From: Streptomyces sp. VRA16 Mangrove soil
Lineage (GTDB): Bacteria; Actinomycetota; Actinomycetes; Streptomycetales; Streptomycetaceae
DNA length: 64,000 nt
Reading direction: 5' to 3'
NCBI RefSeq assembly: GCF_017377775.1
Contig: NZ_JAFVLN010000002.1
Span: forward strand, 496,001-560,000
The stretch's first letter is position 1, and each line of letters begins with the position of its first letter. A program made the position numbers and the translations under genes. Below the pieces are notes generated by a model. The model was not told where the DNA came from, did no database searches, and was given only the letters and a program-made list of their open reading frames with translations. Of this stretch, positions 59,024 to 64,000 are shown piece by piece.

Positions 59024-60063
59024 TTGCTCGCCTCCGCGCGCTTGCGGACCCAGTGGTTGAGCAGGGTCGCCAGGAGCAGCATCGCTCCGAGGAAGAACTT
59101 GAACCAGTCCGAGTTCCACTCGGCGAACACGATGCCCTTGCTGGTCATGCCGAAGATCAGCGCGCCGATGGCGGCGCCGACCGCGGAGCCGTAGCCGCCG
59201 GTGATCAGACAGCCGCCGATGACGGCCGCGACGATGTAGATCAGCTCGTTGCCGACGCCCTCGCCGGACTGCACCACGTCGTACGAGAACAGCAGGTGCT
59301 GGCCGGAGATCCAGGCGCCGAACGCGACGCCCATGTAGAGGCCGATCTTGGTCTTGTTGACCGGGACACCGACCGCGCGGGCCGCGTCCACGTCACCGCC
59401 GACCGCGAAGATCCAGTTGCCGACGCGGGTGCGGAGCAGGATCCAGGTGGCGACGAGGACCAGGGCCAGCCACCAGACGATGGTGATCTTGAAGTCGACG
59501 CCGCCGATGGTGAACGTCGAGGCGAAGACGTCCTTGCCGCTGGAGAAGCCCTCCATGTCGGCGATGGACTTCGTGGAGACCGTGCCGCTGATCATCTTCG
59601 TGAAGCCCAGGTTCATGCCCGTGAGCATCAGGAAGGTGCCCAGCGTGATGATGAAGCTGGGCAGTCTGGTGCGGGTCAGCATGATGCCGTTGAAGGCGCC
59701 GATGGCCAGGGTGACCAGCAGCGAGACCCCCACGCCGACCCAGGTGTTCGCCGTCATCTGGTAGCTGAACATCGACGAGACGAGCGCCGACGACGTCACG
59801 AGGACACCCGCCGACAGGTCGAACTCGCCGCCGATCATGAGCAGCGCCACCGGCACCGCCATGATGCCGAGCGTCGAGGCCGCGTACAGCACGGTCGCGA
59901 GGCTCGTCGCCCGCAGGAAGCTGTCCGCGGCGACGGAGAAGAAGATGAAGACGGCGACGGCGCCGACGATCGAGCCCAGCTCGGGCCGGCCAAGGAGTTT
60001 CTTCCAGGGCGAGGTCTTCAGCAGTCGTTCGTCGATCTTGGCCTGTGGTGCCGTGGCTGTCAT
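59020..60063 (-). CDS. CUT2 sugar importer permease
   Basis: A 347-residue membrane protein with about eight to ten helices, of the RbsC/FrcC group. [14 protein letters not shown] is the hallmark block, and [20 protein letters not shown] is also typical. The ATG at 60063 overlaps the stop of the first binding-protein gene by 4 bp, with GAGGGGG upstream. A tight overlap chain (binding protein, permease, ATPase) points to one operon. Confidence 0.93.
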   Translation of the reverse strand: MTATAPQAKIDERLLKTSPWKKLLGRPELGSIVGAVAVFIFFSVAADSFLRATSLATVLYAASTLGIMAVPVALLMIGGEFDLSAGVLVTSSALVSSMFSYQMTANTWVGVGVSLLVTLAIGAFNGIMLTRTRLPSFIITLGTFLMLTGMNLGFTKMISGTVSTKSIADMEGFSSGKDVFASTFTIGGVDFKITIVWWLALVLVATWILLRTRVGNWIFAVGGDVDAARAVGVPVNKTKIGLYMGVAFGAWISGQHLLFSYDVVQSGEGVGNELIYIVAAVIGGCLITGGYGSAVGAAIGALIFGMTSKGIVFAEWNSDWFKFFLGAMLLLATLLNHWVRKRAEASK

Positions 60064-61073
60064 CGCGTCCCCCTCTTCGCGTACTCCTCCAGCTTCGCGG
60101 CCTGGTCCTTGGTCACGATCTGCGGGCCGGTGAGGACCGGCTTCCCGCCGCCGAGCGTGTTGGCGTTGTACTTGTACAGCCACAGCAGGTCCACGGCCTC
60201 GTACCCCTGGAGGTAGGGCTGCTGGTCGACGGCGAAGCCGAGGCTGTCGTCCTGGAGGCCCTGGGCGACCTTCTCGTTCAGGTCGAAGGTGTCGATCTCG
60301 GCCTTGCTGCCCGCGTCCTGCTTGGCCTTCACGGCGGTGGCCGCGAACGGCGCGCCCAGCGTGACGACGGAGTCGATGGACGGATCGGCCTGGAGCTTGG
60401 CCTCGATGGAGGACTGCACGTCGGGCATGTTGGTGCCGTCGACGTAGAGGTTCGTCATCGTGCCGTCGAAGGTGGACTTGGCGCCGGCGCAGCGCTGCTC
60501 GTGGCCGACGTTGCCCTGCTCGTGCAGGACGCACAGGGCCTTCTTCTTGCCGCGCTTGTTCAGCTCGTCACCGACGGCCTCGCCCGCGATCGTCTCGTCC
60601 TGGCCGATGTGCGTGAGCGCACCGAACTTCTTGGACTCCGCGGAGCCCGAGTTCACCGTGATGACGGGAATGCCCGCCTTCTCGGCTCGGGCCACGGCGG
60701 CCTTCATCGCGTCGGGCTTGGCGAGCGTGACGATGATGCCGTCGACCTTCTTGTCGATGGCGGCGTCCACGAGCTGCGCCTGCTGGTTGGCCTCGTCGCT
60801 GTGCGAGTAGAGGAAGTTGATGTTGTCCTTGACGGCCGCCTGCTTGGCCCCGTTCTGGACGATGTCCCAGAAGGTGTCGCCATCGCCCGAATGGGTGATC
60901 ATCGAGAAGGTCCAGTTGGGCGTGTCCACGGCGGCCTTGCCCTGGGCCTGCTGGGCCTTCCTTGCGTCTTCCGCCCGCTTGCCGCCCGTGCTGCTGCATC
61001 CGGCCAGTCCAGTCACTGCGAGGCCGAGGGCCCCCGCAACCGCGATGCTCACCCAGGTCCGAAACCGTGCCAC
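60060..61073 (-). CDS. Sugar-binding lipoprotein (copy 1)
   Basis: A 337-residue type I periplasmic-binding-fold lipoprotein. The lipobox LAGC follows a signal peptide beginning VARFRTWVSIAVAGAL. Segments MITHSGDGDTFWDIVQNGAK, VDGIIVTLAKPDAM and GFAVDQQPYLQGYEAV match RbsB/inositol-type sugar binders. The GTG at 61073 is chosen because AGAAGGG lies 9 nt upstream. A close paralogue follows upstream at 61223-62227; the two share most of the ligand-binding blocks. Sugar specificity cannot be read. Confidence 0.92.
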   Translation of the reverse strand: MARFRTWVSIAVAGALGLAVTGLAGCSSTGGKRAEDARKAQQAQGKAAVDTPNWTFSMITHSGDGDTFWDIVQNGAKQAAVKDNINFLYSHSDEANQQAQLVDAAIDKKVDGIIVTLAKPDAMKAAVARAEKAGIPVITVNSGSAESKKFGALTHIGQDETIAGEAVGDELNKRGKKKALCVLHEQGNVGHEQRCAGAKSTFDGTMTNLYVDGTNMPDVQSSIEAKLQADPSIDSVVTLGAPFAATAVKAKQDAGSKAEIDTFDLNEKVAQGLQDDSLGFAVDQQPYLQGYEAVDLLWLYKYNANTLGGGKPVLTGPQIVTKDQAAKLEEYAKRGTR

Positions 61074-61222
61074 GAGGCCGTGCCCTTCTTGGTCTGCTGC
61101 GTCGTACACCGGGATCGGCCACGCCCGAGGGCGGCCGGTCCCGGTGGATCGTTTTCCGATCCTTGGGAACCTCTTTGCGGTCCCAAACGCACAAGTATGG
61201 GTCACGGGGATCATGCATCCAT

Positions 61223-62227
61223 TCACCGGGTACCGCGCGCGGTGTACTTCTCCAGCTGCGGCACGTCCTTCTCGGTGACGAGAGCGGGCCCGGTGAAGAC
61301 GGGCTTGCCGCCGCCGAGGACGTCGGCGTTGTACTTGTACAGCCACAGCAGGTCCACGGCCTCGTACCCCTGGAGATAGGGCTGCTGGTCGACGGCGAAG
61401 GAGACCTCCTTGGCCTTGAGGCGCTTGACGACCTCCGCGTTCAGGTCGAAGGTGGCGATCTCCGCCTTGCTGCCCGCGTCCTGCTTGGCCTTGACCGTGA
61501 GGGCCGCGATCGGGGCGCCGAGCGCGACGACCGCGTCGATGGACTGGTCGGCCTGGAGCTTGGCCTCGACGGCCGCCTGCGCGTCGGGCGCGTTGGTGCC
61601 GTCGACGTTGAGGTTCTCGACCGTGCCCTTGAAGGTCTTCTTGACGCCGGCGCAGCGCTGCTCAAGAGACACGTTGCCCTGCTCGTGGATGACACAGAGC
61701 GCCTTCTTGCGGCCCTCCTCGGTCAGCTTGGTGCCGACGGCCTCGCCGGCCACCCCCTCCTCCTGGCCGATGTGACCGATGGCGCCGAACTTCGCGGAGA
61801 ACTCGGAGCCCGAGTTGATCGAGATGACGGGGATGCCCGCCGCCTTCGCCTTCGCCAGCACCGGCTCCATGGCCTGCGGCTTCGCGAGTGTGACGATGAT
61901 CCCGTCGACCTTCTTGTCGATCGCGGCCTGGACCAGCTCGGCCTGGCCCTGGGCCTGCTTGTCGTTGGAGTAGAGGAAGGTGACGTTGTCCTTCTTCGCG
62001 GCGGCCTTGGCGCCGCTGCGGACGATGTCCCAGAAGGTGTCGCCCTCGCCGGAGTGCGTGACCATCGCGATCTTCAGGCGCGGCGTGGACACGGCCTGGC
62101 CGCCCCCGCCGCCGGCCCCGCTCTCGGAGTTCTCGGACTTCTTGCCACCGGACCCGCTGCATCCCGCAGCGAGTGCGACCACCGCGACGAGGGCCGCGGC
62201 CGTACGGGCTGTACGCGTCGTGAGCAT
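61223..62227 (-). CDS. Sugar-binding lipoprotein (copy 2)
   Basis: A 334-residue paralogue of the neighbouring binding protein. The signal peptide is MLTTRTARTAAALVAVVALA with lipobox AAGC. Blocks MVTHSGEGDTFWDIVRSGAK, VDGIIVTLAKPQAM and SFAVDQQPYLQGYEAVDLL are shared, while the linker after the lipobox is Gly/Ser-rich instead of Lys/Gln-rich. It is the first importer gene, under a good promoter and a motif also found before the GntR gene. The 150-bp gap to copy 1 may hold a weaker internal promoter. Confidence 0.92.
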   Translation of the reverse strand: MLTTRTARTAAALVAVVALAAGCSGSGGKKSENSESGAGGGGGQAVSTPRLKIAMVTHSGEGDTFWDIVRSGAKAAAKKDNVTFLYSNDKQAQGQAELVQAAIDKKVDGIIVTLAKPQAMEPVLAKAKAAGIPVISINSGSEFSAKFGAIGHIGQEEGVAGEAVGTKLTEEGRKKALCVIHEQGNVSLEQRCAGVKKTFKGTVENLNVDGTNAPDAQAAVEAKLQADQSIDAVVALGAPIAALTVKAKQDAGSKAEIATFDLNAEVVKRLKAKEVSFAVDQQPYLQGYEAVDLLWLYKYNADVLGGGKPVFTGPALVTEKDVPQLEKYTARGTR

Positions 62228-62271
62228 GGTGGAGCCACCTCTCCTCCGGCCGCCCGGTGCGGCTGGAGGTG

Positions 62272-62300
62272 TTTGTAGCGGGCTCCCACATCAGCGTCAA
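62272..62300 (-). promoter_or_regulatory. Promoter of the sugar importer operon
   Basis: On the minus strand TTGACG (62300-62295) and TACAAA (62277-62272) are exactly 17 bp apart. Transcription would start near 62265, giving a leader of about 38 nt that ends in GGAGGAGAGG before the ATG. Confidence 0.7.
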
Positions 62301-62307
62301 TGAATTT

Positions 62308-62327
62308 GTCAGAACATTCGGACCACG
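62308..62327 (-). promoter_or_regulatory. Candidate GntR site upstream of the importer
   Basis: GTCAGAACATTCGGACCACG shares GTCAGA, a central T and CGGAC, with identical spacing, with 63168-63187 upstream of the GntR gene. It lies directly upstream of the -35 box of the importer promoter. Confidence 0.45.
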
Positions 62328-62359
62328 TACGCGTCACACCCCTGCCGCGTCCCCATTCC

Positions 62360-63124
62360 TCAGGAACGTACGAGGAGTTGGAACTCGAAGGAGTAGCGCG
62401 AGGCCCGGTAGGTGTGCGAGCCGAACTCGACCGTGCGGCCCTTGTCGTCGAAGGTCGTGCGCTGCATGGTCAGCAGCGGCGCGCCCTCCGGCTCACCGAA
62501 CCGCTCGCCCTCGACGGCGGTGGCGGCGCGGGCGCCGATGGACTGCCGGGCGCTGTGCAGGGTGATCCCCGCGGACCGCATCAGCCGGTACAGGCCGGTG
62601 GCCTCCATGCGGGCGTCGTCGAGCGCGAGCAGGCCGACGGGGATGTGGTTGCGAAGGTGTGCGACCGGCTCGCCGTGGGCCAGGCGCAGCCGCTCGATGC
62701 GGTGCACCTGCTCGCCCTCGCCGATCGCGAGCGCGGCCGCCACCTCGGCGGAGGCGGGTACCAGCGCGTTGCCCAGGACCCGGGTCTCGGGGCGCTGGCC
62801 GGCCGCCTCCAGGTCGTCGTAGAGGCTGGACAGCTCCAGGGGGCGCTTGACCTGGCTGTGCACCACCTGGGTGCCCACGCCGCGGCGCCGCACGAGCAGC
62901 CCCTTGTCGACCAGGGACTGGATGGCCTGGCGGACCGTGGGCCGGGACAGGCCGAGCCGCCCGGCCAGCTCGATCTCGTTGCCGAGCAGGCTGCCAGGGG
63001 TGAGCACGCCCCGCTCGATCGCCGCCTCCAGCTGCTGGGCCAGCTGGAAGTACAGCGGGACCGGACTGCTGCGGTCGACGCCGAGCTCCAGCTGGACGGT
63101 GGGGTCGGCTACGGGTTTGGCCAC
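62360..63124 (-). CDS. GntR/HutC-family transcriptional regulator
   Basis: A 254-residue regulator. The N-terminal winged helix includes VPLYFQLAQQLEAAIERGVL and LAGRLGLSRPTVRQAIQSLV. The C-terminal UTRA ligand domain ends GRTVEFGSHTYRASRYSFEF. HutC-type proteins bind small metabolites such as phosphosugars. The GTG at 63124 (VAKPVADPTVQLELG) is chosen because TACGCT ends 6 nt upstream with no ribosome binding site, suggesting a leaderless mRNA. It lies upstream of the sugar importer on the same strand and is the likely repressor. Confidence 0.93.
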   Translation of the reverse strand: MAKPVADPTVQLELGVDRSSPVPLYFQLAQQLEAAIERGVLTPGSLLGNEIELAGRLGLSRPTVRQAIQSLVDKGLLVRRRGVGTQVVHSQVKRPLELSSLYDDLEAAGQRPETRVLGNALVPASAEVAAALAIGEGEQVHRIERLRLAHGEPVAHLRNHIPVGLLALDDARMEATGLYRLMRSAGITLHSARQSIGARAATAVEGERFGEPEGAPLLTMQRTTFDDKGRTVEFGSHTYRASRYSFEFQLLVRS

Positions 63125-63167
63125 GGGCCGAGCGTAGCGGCGGCAGATGTTGACGGGAAGTCCGGAA

Positions 63168-63187
63168 GTCAGATTGTCCGGACAAAG
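63168..63187. promoter_or_regulatory. Candidate GntR operator with 12-bp palindrome
   Basis: TTGTCCGGACAA (63174-63185) is a perfect palindrome, and a second TCCGGA lies at 63161-63166. The wider GTCAGATTGTCCGGACAAAG is similar to 62308-62327. It sits between the GntR and oligopeptide ABC genes. Confidence 0.5.
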
Positions 63188-63191
63188 ACGA

Positions 63192-64000
63192 TCAGCCGGG
63201 CTCCGCGCGCGCCGGGCCCGCGGTGACCGGTTCCTCGTACAGCCAGCAGCGCGCCTCGTGGCCGGGGCTCTGCAGAGCGACGGCGGGCGGGTCCTGGGCG
63301 CACCGCTCGGTGGCGAACGGGCAGCGGGCCCGGAACCGGCAGCCGCCGTGCGCCGTGGTCTCGCGCAGTTCGGCGGTACGGGCGTCACGCGCGGCGAGCC
63401 GGGCGGCGCGGGCCTCCCGGGCGCGCTCGCGCGAGCCGGTCGCGCCCGGGGCGGCGGAGGCGAGCAGCTGGGTGTACGGGTGGCGGGGCCGCAGGATCAC
63501 CTCGTCGCTGGGGCCGCGCTCCACGATCTGACCTCGGTACATGACCATCACGTCGGCGGCGAAGTGGCGTGCGGTGGCCAGATCGTGGGTGACGTAGAGC
63601 AGGGCGAGCCGGCGCTCCTCCTTCAGCCGGTCGAGCAGCCCGAGGATCTCCAGGCGGATGGAGACGTCGAGCATGGAGACGGGTTCGTCGGCGAGGAGGA
63701 CCTCGGGTTCCGGGGCCAGCGCCCGTGCGATGGCGACGCGCTGGCGCTGCCCGCCGGAGAGTTCGTGGGGGCGTTTGCGGGCGATGTCGGCGGCCGGGGT
63801 GAGGTTGACGGAGGTGAGCAGTTCCTCGACGCGGGCGTCGACGTCCGCGCGGGTCGCGCGCCCGCTGACCAGGAGGGGGCGGCGCAGATGGTGGCCGACG
63901 GTGTGGGCGGGGTTGAGGGAGGCGAAGGGGTCCTGGAACACCATCTGTACGGAGCGCCGGTACGCGGCGTCGCGCACCCGCGCCTCCCCGTCGAGCCGCA
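63192..64000 (-). CDS. Oligopeptide-type ABC transporter ATPase, partial (C-terminal part)
   Basis: The 3' part of an OppF/DppF-like ATPase gene running off the right edge; its start is outside the window. Visible are the Q-loop QMVFQDPFASLNP, signature LSGGQRQRVAIARAL, Walker B LLADEPVSMLDVS, switch His YVTHDLATAR and the C-terminal oligopeptide extension with a Cys cluster (CRFRARCPFATERC). Walker A is not in the window. An Arg/Ala-rich insert (RERAREARAARLAARDARTA) lies before the Cys cluster. The internal ATG/GTG near 63977 is not the true start. Confidence 0.9.
   Translation of the reverse strand, partial: RLDGEARVRDAAYRRSVQMVFQDPFASLNPAHTVGHHLRRPLLVSGRATRADVDARVEELLTSVNLTPAADIARKRPHELSGGQRQRVAIARALAPEPEVLLADEPVSMLDVSIRLEILGLLDRLKEERRLALLYVTHDLATARHFAADVMVMYRGQIVERGPSDEVILRPRHPYTQLLASAAPGATGSRERAREARAARLAARDARTAELRETTAHGGCRFRARCPFATERCAQDPPAVALQSPGHEARCWLYEEPVTAGPARAEPG

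Overview
The window is high-GC actinobacterial chromosomal DNA, almost certainly Streptomyces or a close relative. Signs of this are the very GC-rich third codon positions, frequent GTG/TTG starts, many promoters with the -10 box about 6-8 nt before the start codon (leaderless mRNAs), SsgA-family proteins, F420-type LLM oxidoreductases and three giant LuxR-type (LAL) ATPase regulators. No rRNA, tRNA, CRISPR array, phage or intact insertion sequence was seen.

Region A (0.17-9.2 kb, all minus strand) is a reductive pyrimidine/hydantoin catabolic cluster: NCS1 nucleobase transporter, LLM oxidoreductase, dihydropyrimidinase, two paralogous beta-ureidopropionase-type amidohydrolases, a PucR regulator and a class III aminotransferase. 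Together they can take up a cyclic ureide, open the ring, remove the carbamoyl group and transaminate the resulting beta-amino acid. Region B (9.3-15.5 kb) holds a repeat-bearing hypothetical protein, a divergent XRE regulator/methionine aminopeptidase pair sharing an operator-like dyad, and a two-component system divergent from an ABC-2 type exporter, with a 54-bp near-palindrome between them.

Region C (15.5-28.6 kb) is a mixture: gamma-glutamyltranspeptidase, a four-gene polar amino acid (glutamate-type) ABC importer, a secreted SGNH hydrolase whose stop codon lies in the end of a 181-bp MITE-like hairpin element, a methyltransferase, exonuclease III, an isochorismatase-family hydrolase, a metallo-beta-lactamase-fold hydrolase and a fused 3-oxoadipate enol-lactonase/carboxymuconolactone decarboxylase. 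A short decayed stretch follows at 28.6-29.4 kb.

Region D (29.4-50 kb) is the most interesting part. It has a quinone-oxidoreductase-like enzyme, two Tat-exported epoxide hydrolases flanking an HSL-type esterase, an SDR, an MFS exporter, a SnoaL-like protein, two LLM oxidoreductases, two MarR regulators, a LysR regulator, SsgA-like proteins, a universal stress protein and two LAL regulators. Seven copies of a 13-bp motif (core TGAC-NN-GTCA) lie in the promoters of these genes, mostly embedding the -35 hexamer, and one lies just before the first marR gene. This reads as an undescribed MarR regulon for handling electrophilic or lipophilic compounds.

Region E (50-58 kb) has a third LAL regulator, an NlpC/P60 wall hydrolase, an ECF-type sigma factor overlapping a membrane partner, a membrane protein and a ROK glucokinase-type protein. 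Region F (58-64 kb) is a CUT2 sugar importer with two tandem paralogous binding proteins, one permease and a single-domain ATPase, headed by a GntR regulator. The window ends inside an oligopeptide-type ABC ATPase.
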